Positions 35,363-44,121 of a DNA stretch of 64,000 nucleotides are shown one piece after another. A model generated the notes under the pieces. That model was not told where the DNA came from. It saw only the letters and a list, made by a program, of their open reading frames with translations, and did not search any database. Source of the stretch: Nitrobacter sp039808345 (GTDB lineage: Bacteria > Pseudomonadota > Alphaproteobacteria > Rhizobiales > Xanthobacteraceae); contig NZ_CP181167.1 of NCBI RefSeq assembly GCF_047824785.1, forward strand, positions 1,178,001 through 1,242,000. Direction: 5' to 3'. The position numbers were made by a program, and so were the translations under genes. Positions within the stretch are counted from its first letter, which is position 1. Every line of letters begins with the position of its first letter.

Positions 35363-36163
35363 ATGAAGCCATTTGCAGATCGGCGACGGTGGATTGTTTT
35401 GGTTGGCGTGCTCGTTGCCTACTTGATGCTTGCCTATATCGTGTTGCCCGCCTTGTGGACCCATCACGAGCACGAGCCTGGCCTTGCCTTCCTGCCCATG
35501 GTGACGCGAACTGCTGAAGGCATCCCAGGTGATGCCATCAATGTCGGGCTCGTCGGACGGAAGGAAGAAGTACTCCGTACCATGCACGAAGCGGGCTGGT
35601 TTTCCGCCGATCCGATCACGTTCCGTACGAGCATCGAGATCGTTGGAAGCGTAATACTTGGTAGGCCCTATCGAAATGCGCCTGTTAGTCCACTTTATTA
35701 CGAAGGACGAAAAGAACAATTCTCGTTCGAAAAACCTGATGGCGGGAGCGCGGACCGCCGGCATCACGTCCGCTTCTGGCAGGTCCTTGAGAACGGAACA
35801 GATGGCCGCCCGGTATGGCTGGGCTCAATAACCTTCGATCGCGGAGTCGGCCTGAGCCATGACACCGGTCAGGTAACCCATCACATCGCGCCAAACATTG
35901 ATGCCGAACGTGATCTCCTGATGCAGGATTTGCAGGAAGCGGGCATGGTTCAAAGCTTCTTCCACGTTTCCGGAAGGGGCCCCACGCTGTTCAGCCGAAA
36001 CGGCGAGGGTGATCCATATTATACGGATGGGGAGATTTACATTGCCAGTCTGTCCGTGGATGGCATCAGGCGAGCAGAGCCGCCGGTTACTATACCGCCG
36101 CCACCGCTGATCGCGCTGAAAGACCAAATTTGGCACGGTGTCGTCAGTTCGGTCACTCAATAG
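35363..36163 (+). CDS. LssY C-terminal domain membrane protein
   Basis: 266 residues with one N-terminal membrane helix (RWIVLVGVLVAYLMLAYIVL) and a large extracytoplasmic domain. AINVGLVGRKEEVLRTMHEA, GWFSADPITFRTS and SPLYYEGRKEQFSFEKP followed by HHVRFWQ match the LssY_C domain (PF14067-type) found fused to DedA/PAP2 proteins or standing alone. The role is unknown; relatives are tied to membrane lipid metabolism or secretion loci. The N-terminal DedA/PAP2 parts are absent. Confidence 0.78.
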   Translation: MKPFADRRRWIVLVGVLVAYLMLAYIVLPALWTHHEHEPGLAFLPMVTRTAEGIPGDAINVGLVGRKEEVLRTMHEAGWFSADPITFRTSIEIVGSVILGRPYRNAPVSPLYYEGRKEQFSFEKPDGGSADRRHHVRFWQVLENGTDGRPVWLGSITFDRGVGLSHDTGQVTHHIAPNIDAERDLLMQDLQEAGMVQSFFHVSGRGPTLFSRNGEGDPYYTDGEIYIASLSVDGIRRAEPPVTIPPPPLIALKDQIWHGVVSSVTQ

Positions 36164-36250
36164 TGTGACGATCCCGGCCACAGGTAGATTGAGGGTTGAG
36201 GACATATCCAGCGCGCCCATAGGCCACTACTATTCCTGGTCGATGGGACA

Positions 36251-37040
36251 TTGCTCGATGGCAACCCGCAACGACTAAGCCGGATCCGCCGCTTGGTGGC
36301 GATGCGCGGCGATGCTCCTTACCTCGCGGTCGTGACGTCTGGCGGCATGATGATATACCAAGTCGGTCTGGAGGGAGACGCCGCTCAAGCGCGCGTATCG
36401 ATCGGAAAAGCAAATGACGATCGGCGGATCGTCATTCCCCATCTCGGAAACCTCCGGCCTCAAACGCCTGCCAATCGACGCTGGATCAGCGACGTCATCC
36501 ACAGACTTCTGACCAGCGCCCTCGATGAGTTGGCGCACTTGGCGGTAGCCGACGGCGATGCCATCTCGCTCGTCGGGCGCGCTCTATTTGTCAGTTTTCT
36601 TGCCGATCGCGACATGCTACACGAAACCGTGTGCACCATCGCTGCCGATGACCAGATCGCCTTTGCTTTGCATGCCCGCCTTCTGTTTCAGCGCGGCGAA
36701 ACCATGCCGGAAGCGTGCAATGCGTTGTTCGGCGCTCTCGATGTGACAGGAATCGTGAACGGCACAGAGTTGCGCCGCACGAGGGTTTGGCCGGAGATCA
36801 CCGCTCCTTTTTGCCTCCTCTTCGCATGCAACACCGTACCATCGGTCGGTGCTGGGTTCCGCTTCACAAGCCTCATCTTGAAGGCCCGTTGAATCAAAGC
36901 GGCGCTTGGCGAATTGACGCCGCAAATGCTGAAATCGTGACAAGCCAGATGTACGTCAACGCCCCGAATTGCTGAAAATCCTATTCCGGGAGACGCGGCT
37001 TGATCTGGAACTCTATGACAGGATTTCTGCTAAGGCGTTC
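36251..37040 (+). pseudogene. N-6 DNA methylase-like gene, frameshifted and truncated
   Basis: The first 195 codons (from TTG 36251; open upstream but without a good start) give a soluble protein, ISDVIHRLLTSALDELAHLA and LVGRALFVSFLADRDMLHET, resembling the N-terminal region of large N-6 adenine methylases of restriction or phage-defence type. Near 36850 the frame shifts to one reading HLEGPLNQSGAWRIDAANAE, and near 36965 again to ELLKILFRETRLDLELYDRI, typical of the same family, before ending at about 37040 where integrase sequence begins. The catalytic NPPY region is absent. Assignment to a methylase is moderately sure; that it is dead is clear. Confidence 0.6.
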
Positions 37041-37524
37041 CCTACCCGACAGCAAGACGGGTGCAAAAACAGTCCACCTCGGCAACGCCGCGGTCGCGGT
37101 ATTGAAGGCGCTAAGGCGCATCGATGACAATCCCTATGTGATTGTCGGCAAGAAGAAGAAACAACACCTGACCGATCTTCAGCATCCATGGTGGAGGATA
37201 CGTTCGGAAGCCCTGCTCGATGATGTTCGTATTCATGACCTGCGACATACCTTCGCTTCGGGTGGTCTTCAGATCGGTGAAGGGCTGTCCATGATCGGCA
37301 AGCTGCTTGGACATACGCAAGTTCAGACGACGGCCCGTTACGCTCATCTTGCATCTGATCCTGTTAAGCAGGCCGCCGACAAGATTTCCGATCGTCTGGC
37401 CGCCGCGTTATTTGCTGTCCCTCAGGATGCTTCAGTCACCCCGGCGGATATCGACCGTCGGCACCCGAAGCCTTCGTCTGACCAGCACCAAGGGAAATCG
37501 TCAGGTATACAATCCCTGAACTGA
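37041..37524 (+). pseudogene. tyrosine recombinase, C-terminal half only
   Basis: From about LPDSKTGAKTVHLGNAAVAV onward the sequence is the catalytic domain of a phage/ICE integrase: VRIHDLRHTFASGG has the H-x-x-R pair, GKLLGHTQVQTTARYAHL has the His and the nucleophilic Tyr. The N-terminal core-binding domain and first catalytic Arg are missing; the frame is joined to the methylase fragment. The ORF start at 37000 is inside the joined region. It marks a former integrative element or phage attachment end. Confidence 0.82.
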
Positions 37525-37732
37525 CATTCCAGTCGGGCTCCTCTGTGGAGCCCGGTCAACCAATTGCCCTTTTGATTCAACTGACCTCCAAATGTAAGGT
37601 GTGTGCTTTCGTCTCTTTGCTAAAAAGTCATGACCAATAGCGTCGCAGTGCCTGCGGCGCAGAATGTCTCCGACGGGATTCCGTCGTACGATATGATTGG
37701 ATCAAAAAAACGATTGATCCAATGCACCGTGA
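37525..37732. other. intergenic after integrase remnant
   Basis: 208 bases with no gene. The C-terminal end of an integrase is a usual place for an attachment site, but no tRNA or direct repeat was recognised here. Confidence 0.35.
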
Positions 37733-37909
37733 CTAGGATCGAAACAGTGCAAAGTAAATCACGTACAGCCAACCTAAAATGCCATGGATGATTGCCCAAA
37801 GTATCGAATGGTTGGCGGTGTATGATATCGCGATAGCAAGAGCGGAACCAAAACCCACGCCGTATTTTGCTCCTTCGACTCGCACTCCGTAGTAGCGATT
37901 TTCGTTCAT
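37733..37909 (-). CDS. 58-residue membrane protein
   Basis: Found by reading the minus strand: MNENRYYGVRVEGAKYGVGF is followed by SALAIAISYTANHSILWAII and HGILGWLYVIYFALFRS. The start has AGGAG nine bases upstream. It has an N-terminal hydrophilic stretch and two hydrophobic segments joined by NHSILW, with aromatic residues at the membrane borders. The SILWAIIHGxxGWLYVIYxA pattern resembles a widespread family of very small bacterial membrane proteins of unknown role. It follows a possible 49-residue gene by 19 bases on the same strand. Confidence 0.7.
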   Translation of the reverse strand: MNENRYYGVRVEGAKYGVGFGSALAIAISYTANHSILWAIIHGILGWLYVIYFALFRS

Positions 37910-37928
37910 GTTCCCAGTCTCCTAGTTT

Positions 37929-38078
37929 TCATGTTGCCGTTGCAAGTTTTTCCTTTTCCTGCGCCACACCAGATAATCTTGAGCGCATCAAGGCAATAAT
38001 CGTCAATGACGCCCGCCTCGCAACACCCCTCCCGGCCAATTCACAGTCATCGAGACACAATCGGCAGTAGGCGCTCAT
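37929..38078 (-). CDS. 49-residue hypothetical protein
   Basis: MSAYCRLCLDDCELAGRGVA then RRASLTIIALMRSRLSGVAQ. The ATG has AGGGGA five bases upstream, one of the better ribosome sites in this area, and three cysteines (CRLC, DDC) cluster at the N-terminus. The stop lies 19 bases before the 58-residue membrane protein, suggesting a two-gene operon. No family recognised; could be spurious. Confidence 0.35.
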   Translation of the reverse strand: MSAYCRLCLDDCELAGRGVARRASLTIIALMRSRLSGVAQEKEKLATAT

Positions 38079-38275
38079 TTGATCCCCTGGTGTCGTGATC
38101 GAATTGAAGATGCGAAGCTTCCTTCGAATTGAGCGCACGTTCGGGATGGGATTGGACGGCAAAAAGGACGTCCATTTGGATGGAATACGGTTCGCTCGAA
38201 AACGCTATAAAGGCGACATCTTCAACACAATCAACCCAAAGCGCACCACTGGTGCCAATACGCAGAATACCGTAT

Positions 38276-39841
38276 TTACCACCAGCTTCGTTGCATCGGA
38301 GGAAAGAATTGACCGCCACCCCTGCGCGTATTGCTCGGGTAAGGATTCGGGCTACGCTGGAAAAAGAAACCAAAGCCGTCGTTTCCCTGCGGGTTACCGT
38401 AATCCAAGCCGGTCTCGTCGGCCACGAGAACCTTGCTCGGCTTGCGGGTGATGAAGCCGCCCTGGGGCTGGTCGCTCAGCACCGCAACAAACTCGGTGCG
38501 ATAATTGGTCTCCTCACTCAGCGGCTCGTCGGAGACGACGATTGAGGATCGCGGCAATGCGGCAGGCGCAATGCGATCGAGGACTTCCTTCGGGATGGTG
38601 ATACGGCCAAGCGCGTTTTTGGCGTCATCCCCATCTTCGATCGTGACAGCGGTCCAGCGCAGGCCCGCGTCGTTGCGCGCCACCGCCGTGAACACATGCG
38701 TGCCGAGTGGTTTGCCGGGATCGCGGATCGTGACGGAGACCTCGATCGTCGCATCGAACACCTCGCCGCCTCCGTCCGGCGCCGGCTTATGTGTGTTGCG
38801 CCGAACATAAAGCGTTTGCGTCGCGCGGCTGATGTAGATCGAGAACGGCTCGAGCGCGAGCTTCGCATCGAGAGTCGCCTTGGCGAGGTCGCCCTTTTTT
38901 GTCTGAGCCGCCTTGGCTGCTTCCTTTGCGGTGCTGGCGGCGCCGAACTTTGATTTCGCGTCTGCCTTGGCTGTGTCTAACAGGGTCTCCAGTTCCGCCG
39001 CTTTGGCAACGGCCTTTTGCTTACGGTCCTCAGCCTTCGCTTTGGCTTGATCGGTCCTGGCCGCGGCCAGCGCCTTGTTGGCGGATACGCGCTCGGCGTC
39101 AGCTCGGGCTTTGAACCGCTCCAACTTACGCAGAGACGCTGCGAGCGGCGCCGACTCGCGGGCGGCTGCGACCGCAGTCTTTTTGGCCTCGTCGGCCGCC
39201 TTGGCAGCCTCCTCGGCTTCACGTGCGAGCCTCTCGGCATTTGCCGGAGCATCTGCGATGATTTCCGCTTTCGGTACAAAGTGCGATAGCGTCGGGTGAG
39301 AAAAGTTGACCGGAACCGCATCGACAGGCGAGATGATCACGCGCATCCCGATCCGCGTCTTGTCGAACAGCTTCTCCGCAAAGCCATAGGGCATTCGCAC
39401 GCAGCCGTGTGAGGCCGCATAGCCGGGCAATGGCCCGCCATGCAATGCGAGGCCGTTCCAGGTGATGCGCTGCATGTTCGGCATCCAGGCATCGTCATAC
39501 ATCGTCGAGCGGTGGTCCTTGTCCTTCTCCAGGATGGCGAAGACACCGGCCGGCGTCTCACGCCCCTTGATGCCGGTCGATACCGGCGCGCGCAGGATCC
39601 AGCCCTCGGCGTCATAGAACGTGACCTGCTGGTTCTTGATCGATACGATTGCCATGATTGGCTCGCCTGCCTCGCGTGGCGCCGTCGTTTCAACGGGTTG
39701 TACGCGTCGCGCCTGTTTCTTCGCTGTGGCTTCGACAATCGGTGCAATCAACGCGGCCATCGCCGCGAACATCACAACAACCGAGCGTCCCCAATGGTGC
39801 ATTGCGACTGCAGATCGCGCCAACGTCAATCGATTCATCAT
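38276..39841 (-). CDS. L,D-transpeptidase with coiled-coil and C-terminal domain
   Basis: About 521 residues. A signal/anchor segment (WGRSVVVMFAAMAALIAPIV) leads to a YkuD domain with LHGGPLPGYAASHGCVRMPY, which holds the catalytic Cys and His of L,D-transpeptidases that form 3-3 peptidoglycan cross-links or attach proteins to the wall. From residue about 200 to 330 an Ala/Lys/Glu-rich coiled coil follows, then a beta-rich C-terminal domain (IYISRATQTLYVRRN) and an Asn/Pro/Gly tail. The start at 39841 (MMNRLTLARS) has GGAATTGGA upstream; the longer frame to 39916 lacks support. Periplasmic. Intact despite flanking debris. Confidence 0.87.
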   Translation of the reverse strand: MMNRLTLARSAVAMHHWGRSVVVMFAAMAALIAPIVEATAKKQARRVQPVETTAPREAGEPIMAIVSIKNQQVTFYDAEGWILRAPVSTGIKGRETPAGVFAILEKDKDHRSTMYDDAWMPNMQRITWNGLALHGGPLPGYAASHGCVRMPYGFAEKLFDKTRIGMRVIISPVDAVPVNFSHPTLSHFVPKAEIIADAPANAERLAREAEEAAKAADEAKKTAVAAARESAPLAASLRKLERFKARADAERVSANKALAAARTDQAKAKAEDRKQKAVAKAAELETLLDTAKADAKSKFGAASTAKEAAKAAQTKKGDLAKATLDAKLALEPFSIYISRATQTLYVRRNTHKPAPDGGGEVFDATIEVSVTIRDPGKPLGTHVFTAVARNDAGLRWTAVTIEDGDDAKNALGRITIPKEVLDRIAPAALPRSSIVVSDEPLSEETNYRTEFVAVLSDQPQGGFITRKPSKVLVADETGLDYGNPQGNDGFGFFFQRSPNPYPSNTRRGGGQFFPPMQRSWW

Positions 39842-39930
39842 TCCAATTCCCCGTCGCAGCGCGTGCCCGCTGCCATGACCAACCTCACACATAGACGACT
39901 CGTGAGGAATAAGCATGCTCGCAGGCGAAC

Positions 39931-40075
39931 ATCTATCAGGAACTGCTGGCGGCCCATGACTTGACTTGGTCGGCTTGATGAGCCGGCGCGGAAACCCCTA
40001 CGACAACGCCAAGACGGAGAGCTTCATGAAGACACTCAAGGTCAAGACAGTCTACGCCCGCCTCACAACAGGCGA
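39931..40075 (+). pseudogene. IS3-family OrfB fragment
   Basis: YQELLAAHDLT, then after a small disruption MSRRGNPYDNAKTESFMKTL and KVKTVYA. This is the region around the third catalytic residue (Glu in AKTES) of IS3 transposases. Only about 45 codons remain; they are joined to the DUF6927 gene that follows. Confidence 0.75.
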
Positions 40076-40499
40076 GCGCTCGATCGTCGGTATCGTTTGT
40101 CTCGTTCGCTACAATCCGCGAGACCGCGAAGGCTACATTTTCGGCTACAAAGACATGGGGGAATCGATGGGGCCATGCGAGTCCGAATGTCCCCAGCCGA
40201 TCCTCGATCTTCTGACGCCGACGGATAGCCAATACGCCATCGAGTGGCGCGCGCGCTGTCGGCAGAATGCAGCAGCACAACGCGCGATTGCGCGGAAGTC
40301 ATCGCCACGTCCGGGGCAAACAATTGTGTTTGAACAACATGTGTTGTTCTGCGATGGCCGCACGCTCGATCGTTTCGAGGTCGTCGCCAATAATCCGCGC
40401 AGTCATCGCACGGCGCTGTTTCGCTCGACGGAGATCGGCGGGCTCTATCGCATCACGAGCGTCAAGCGCCGCACCTACCGCTTGATCGACCCGATCTGA
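39966..40499 (+). CDS. chimeric ORF: IS3 fragment joined to DUF6927-like protein
   Basis: The open frame starts (TTG 39966) within an IS3 transposase fragment and from about residue 42 continues as GIVCLVRYNPRDREGYIFGY, KDMGESMGPCESECPQPILD and LLTPTDSQYAIEWRARCR, then SHRTALFRSTEIGGLYRITS. That part matches a conserved plasmid-borne hypothetical family (DUF6927-like). The normal N-terminus has been replaced by the IS piece; whether the fusion is expressed is unknown. No ribosome site at the join. Confidence 0.55.
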   Translation: MVGLMSRRGNPYDNAKTESFMKTLKVKTVYARLTTGERSIVGIVCLVRYNPRDREGYIFGYKDMGESMGPCESECPQPILDLLTPTDSQYAIEWRARCRQNAAAQRAIARKSSPRPGQTIVFEQHVLFCDGRTLDRFEVVANNPRSHRTALFRSTEIGGLYRITSVKRRTYRLIDPI

Positions 40500-40526
40500 C
40501 CGGCACTCGCTTCCCGCGTCGGGTGC

Positions 40527-40793
40527 TCACGCCGCTTTCTGCAACTTGATGCCGGGGCGCAAGCCGGCACGTTGCGCCAGCCGCACCAACATGCTCAGGC
40601 TAAAACGGTCGATCTTGCCGTTCTTGATCTCGGACACCCTGGCCTGGGTGATGCCGAGGTGATCGGCCGCTTCACTCTGCGTCAGTCCCGACTTCTTCAG
40701 CCACTTGTTTATGCCGGACAAGAGCTTTGCCCGCATCTCAAGCTCCGCGGCTTCCTCGGCGGGAAAGAGGTCGTGGAATACGGATTTTGCCAT
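40527..40793 (-). CDS. HigA-type HTH antitoxin (XRE family)
   Basis: 88 residues from the ATG at 40793: MAKSVFHDLFPAEEAAELEM, then GLTQSEAADHLGITQARVSE with the helix-turn-helix, then SLSMLVRLAQRAGLRPGI. It is the second gene of a reversed-order (toxin first) HigBA pair and appears intact. The toxin upstream is frameshifted, so the antitoxin is now an orphan repressor. Confidence 0.85.
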   Translation of the reverse strand: MAKSVFHDLFPAEEAAELEMRAKLLSGINKWLKKSGLTQSEAADHLGITQARVSEIKNGKIDRFSLSMLVRLAQRAGLRPGIKLQKAA

Positions 40794-40855
40794 CGTCGTC
40801 ACCTGATCTGTTTAAGCCGTGCCTTGGCGAGGTCGATATCCCGCTTGGCCGTCGC

Positions 40856-41112
40856 CTAAGTCTTCTTCTGAAATGTGTGCAGTATATGCACGACGTCGCC
40901 GATGGTTGTCAGGTAGATGATCCGGAATGCACCGGACGTCTGACGTATCCTGATCTCGCGAACGCCGGAACCGATGGATGGCATCGGTTTCCAGTCCGAC
41001 GGATCTTCGCCAATCTGGACCTGGAACAGTTGATACCCGGCCTCTCGCCGCACGCCCGCAGGAAATGCTTCGACATCGGATCGGCTGCTACCGTGCCCCT
41101 CACTTCCTTCAT
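40856..41112 (-). pseudogene. HigB/Gp49-like toxin, frameshifted near the start
   Basis: The C-terminal 65 codons are intact (REAGYQLFQVQIGEDPSDWK, REIRIRQTSGAFRIIYLTTI, HILHTFQKKT), a phage Gp49/HigB RelE-fold ribosome-dependent RNase. The proper start MKEVR (ATG 41112) leads into GGGGCAC, where loss of one base (an expected Trp codon) near 41098 puts the remainder out of frame; shifting by one restores HGSSRSDVEAFPAGVRREAG. The toxin is probably inactive. The palindromic operator and antitoxin remain. Confidence 0.75.
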
Positions 41113-41120
41113 CATCGAGT

Positions 41121-41138
41121 TATGCCAGATTTGGCATA
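41121..41138. promoter_or_regulatory. inverted-repeat operator of the higBA-like operon
   Basis: TATGCCA-GATT-TGGCATA, 7-bp perfect arms with a 4-base spacer, directly upstream of the toxin start on the minus strand. It is a good candidate for HigA binding and also overlaps a possible TATACT-like -10 element. Confidence 0.6.
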
Positions 41139-41289
41139 CTCTGGTTAAGTCTTCCGAGGTCGAGCCTTTCGAGCATGTGAGGACATGAGAGGGAGAGGCG
41201 GGCCGGGACGGATGTGAGCCGTCGCGGGTCGAGAGAGCGTCCGGGCGTCCGGGCGGCCGATCTGTCCCCGCTCTCCCGAGGCTTCCTTC

Positions 41290-42285
41290 ATGTATCTTCC
41301 GCTCGTGTCCGCGGCCGCCGCCGCATCTCTCCGTATTGCCGTTGATCCGGCTCCCGTCATCGTCGAGGCCGCTCGGCTTCTCCTTCCCCATCTCGAGCGC
41401 GGCCGGCGCATCGATGCGGCGATGCTGCGCACCGTCATGGAAATCGCGTTCGGCGCGTTCGGCGCGTCCGACGCCGATGGCGCGTGGACCTGGAAGACTG
41501 CTTACGACGCCTGCGAGGCGGCGACGGTCCTGTTCCTGCGCAAGTTCGGCCCGGCTATCCGGGCCAAGGCGGCGTCGCCGGCCGCGATACTGCCGATGCT
41601 CGCGAAGATCACGGCATTGCTTCCCACCAACACGCGGCGCTCCGAGGAAAGCGAGGCGCTTCAGCAGTTCTCGACGCCGATCGGGCTGGGATACGCCGCC
41701 GGCATCGCGGCCGCGATCACACCGGCCGATGTGGTGCTGGAGCCGTCCGCTGGCGCCGGGCTGCTCGCGATCTTCGCCGAGCTCGCCGGGGCTCCACTTG
41801 TCCTCAACGAACTCTCCGACACCCGCGCCGGCATCCTCGACCGCCTGTTCTTCGGTCGCACGGCGACACGGTTCGATGCGGCGAACATTCACGATCATCT
41901 CGATCCGGGCATCGTGCCGAATGTGGTTCTGATGAACCCGCCGTTTTCGGCGCTGGCGCATGTCGATCGCCGCATGGCGGATACGACCCTGCGGCACGTC
42001 GCATCGGCGCTGGCACGCCTGCTCGACGGCGGACGCCTGGTTGCGATCACGGGCGCGAGCTTCACCGCCGACAATCCGGCATGGCGGGATGCGTTCGTGC
42101 AGTTGCAGGAACATGGCCGCGTCGTCTTCTCGGCTGCGATCGACGGTGTCGTCTATGCCAGGCACGGCACCACGATCGACACGCGGCTGAGCGTGATCGA
42201 TCGACAGCCTGCTGACGATCCAGCGGCCTTTCCCCAAAATCCCGGCATGGCGCCAGACGTCGCCACGCTGCTCGGCTGGATATAG
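41290..42285 (+). pseudogene. N-terminal methyltransferase part of a strawberry-notch-type helicase protein
   Basis: 331 residues: an alpha-helical N-terminal section, then FSTPIGLGYAAGIAAAITPA, DVVLEPSAGAGLLAIFAELA (SAM-binding motif I) and VPNVVLMNPPFSAL, the NPPF motif of N-6/N-4 DNA methylases. This architecture is the N-terminal part of plasmid and phage methylase-helicase proteins (strawberry notch family, usually over 1300 residues). The frame stops at ATLLGWI just before an IS701-like fragment, so the helicase part is lost. GAGG precedes the ATG by 8 bases. A truncated but possibly foldable methylase-like domain. Confidence 0.72.
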
Positions 42286-42310
42286 CCCTCCCAATCAACG
42301 CAAATTAATC

Positions 42311-42340
42311 TCTAACCCCATGAAACCGTAAGAACGTTTT
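42311..42340. repeat. 30-bp repeat, copy 1 (also 49795-49824)
   Basis: An exact 30-base direct copy beginning TCTAACCCCATGAAACCGTA and ending AGAACGTTTT; flanks differ on both sides. Here it leads into the IS701-like transposase fragment, so it is probably an IS end or a post-recombination scar. Confidence 0.7.
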
Positions 42341-42775
42341 GCCGCTGTTCGCGTGCGGATCGCCGATGGGCCGCCACAACGAATCAAGGACAAGGGCCAA
42401 CAACATCTTCCCGGCGAGGAGGCCTGGCTGATCGGTGAGCATCGCAGCTCGGGGGAGAAGAAGTACTATCTGGCCAACCTGCCAGCCCGGACGAACCTGC
42501 GACAGTTGGCTGCAGCCGTCAAAGCGCGTTGGATCTGCGAGCAAGCGCATCAGCAGTTGAAAGAGGAGCTCGGACTTGATCACTTCGAGGGCCGGTCCTG
42601 GCACGGCCTTCACCGTCATGCTCGCATGACCATGATCGCTTACGCTTTTTTACAGCACCGCCGCATCGCCACAGCGGCCCGGAAAAAAAGGATCAACGGC
42701 CCACCGCCACAGCCGAGTTTGCCGGCCGTGCACCACGCCATCGTCGAGCTCATTCTTCGACCAGCAAATCAGTGA
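42311..42775 (+). pseudogene. IS701/IS4-type transposase, C-terminal fragment
   Basis: EEAWLIGEHRSSGEKKYYLA, NLPARTNLRQLAAAVKARWI and CEQAHQQLKEELGLDHFEGR belong to the C-terminal third of an IS701-like DDE transposase, including the catalytic Glu region. The N-terminal two thirds are missing. The first 30 bases (42311-42340) recur at 49795-49824, which suggests they are a terminal sequence of the same element. Confidence 0.75.
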
Positions 42776-43089
42776 TGCCCATACTGCAGAAAACAAATCG
42801 GCAAACGGCAACAACGTGAATAAATCTGCCAAAGTAATGCTTCTGTAATGGGCCTTTGTTCGTCAAATCCCTCTGAACAAATCTCATCGCCAGGATCATG
42901 CTTCTGTCCGTGGTCGGCACGAAGACCGCCACACCATGCCATCAGATCCAGAGCCGGCAGGTCAATCTAGGACGCGTGATCTGCCGCAGCATTCACAGCA
43001 CTACTTCCGACCTTGCCAAGCCCTCGTCCCGGCGACGGGACCTCAGGAGAACGTACCGTTTCCGGCTCGTTCCGAACCCTCTCTATCTC

Positions 43090-44121
43090 CTATGCGGCCG
43101 CAGCGGCCTTGCTCCAGCGGAACCCGGTCGCGTCCACCCACATGCGATGCAGCACAACGCCCAACTTGCGAGCAAGGGCCACTTTGGCGCGCTTCATGCC
43201 CCGACGTCGCGCAACCTCGAGTGCCCAGTGCTTCAGGCCCGAGAAGCGTGTCGCACGCGTCAGCATGATATGCGCCGCTTCAAAGAGCGCGGTCCGCACC
43301 ATGGCGTCGCCGACCTTGCTGACGCCTCCGTCCCGGTCGATCTCACCCGACTGATATTTTTTTGGCGTGAGCCCGAAGTAGGCGCCGATCATACTGGATT
43401 TTCCGAATCGCGATGGATCATCCACCGCCGAGCGATATGTCAGGGCGACTAAAGCGCCGACGCCAGGGGTGCTCATCAATCGCCGACAAACCTTGTCGGC
43501 CCGCGCGATCTTCAACATCTCACGATGCAACCTGGTGAGCTCGTTCCACAACGCCGTTCTCGCAGCGAGCATCGCGCCAATCACCATTTCCAGGGTCACA
43601 TGCTCCGCTGTCAATTCCCGAATGCGCGCTTCAAACCGTCCACGGCTCACTTCGTCGACCTTCAGCCCGTAGCCACGCAGGATGCCGCGGATGCTCAGTT
43701 CGACGTCGAGAAGCTTGCGCTGCATAAGTTTTCGTCCAACAAGCAGAGCCCGGGTATCCTTGCAGGGCACCGATTTCGCGTGAACCGGACGGTACCAGCC
43801 CATCGGCAGTAACTGAGCGATCCCGCGCGCATCCTTCCGGTCGGTCTTGACGGTCATGGCCGAGAGTGCTGCTTTCACATGCCGTGTCTCGAGCAAAACT
43901 ACATCGCGCCCGGCTGCCAAATGCCCGGCATGCAGCCACCGCGACAACGGCCCAGCCTCGAGCCCAATGCGGCTGACAGGTAATTCCAGCTCGTCGAAAT
44001 AGCCGATAAGCACGTCAGTCTCGCTACCAACCTTGACCTCGCGGACGACGTTGCCAGTCTCGTCAACAACGCAGATGCGGCTCTCTTTCAAAGACACGTC
44101 GATCCCCGCATAATAGTTCAT
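43090..44121 (-). CDS. IS110-family transposase, intact
   Basis: 343 residues, start MNYYAGIDVSLKESRICVVD with the first catalytic Asp, IGLEAGPLSRWLHAGHLAAG with the Glu, TVKTDRKDARGIAQLL with the last acidic residues, and a C-terminal domain MSTPGVGALVALTYRSAVDD, IGAYFGLTPKKYQSGEIDRD and ARKLGVVLHRMWVDAT. There are no internal stops, so this copy may be active. The neighbouring non-coding ends (about 42900-43090 and 44122-44300) should hold its termini and, if it follows the family rule, a guide RNA. Confidence 0.9.
   Translation of the reverse strand: MNYYAGIDVSLKESRICVVDETGNVVREVKVGSETDVLIGYFDELELPVSRIGLEAGPLSRWLHAGHLAAGRDVVLLETRHVKAALSAMTVKTDRKDARGIAQLLPMGWYRPVHAKSVPCKDTRALLVGRKLMQRKLLDVELSIRGILRGYGLKVDEVSRGRFEARIRELTAEHVTLEMVIGAMLAARTALWNELTRLHREMLKIARADKVCRRLMSTPGVGALVALTYRSAVDDPSRFGKSSMIGAYFGLTPKKYQSGEIDRDGGVSKVGDAMVRTALFEAAHIMLTRATRFSGLKHWALEVARRRGMKRAKVALARKLGVVLHRMWVDATGFRWSKAAAAA

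Noticed and set aside
38047..38319. Minus-strand frame with KYGILRIGTSGALWVDCVED between the L,D-transpeptidase and the small genes
   Set aside because: Looks somewhat protein-like, but it overlaps the transpeptidase 3' end and the 49-residue gene start, has no good start signal, and I recognise no family; too weak for a feature.
40909..42294. 461-codon minus-strand open frame
   Set aside because: It is antisense to the methyltransferase gene at 41290 and the HigB remnant, Arg/His/Gln-rich with no family similarity; an artefact of high GC.
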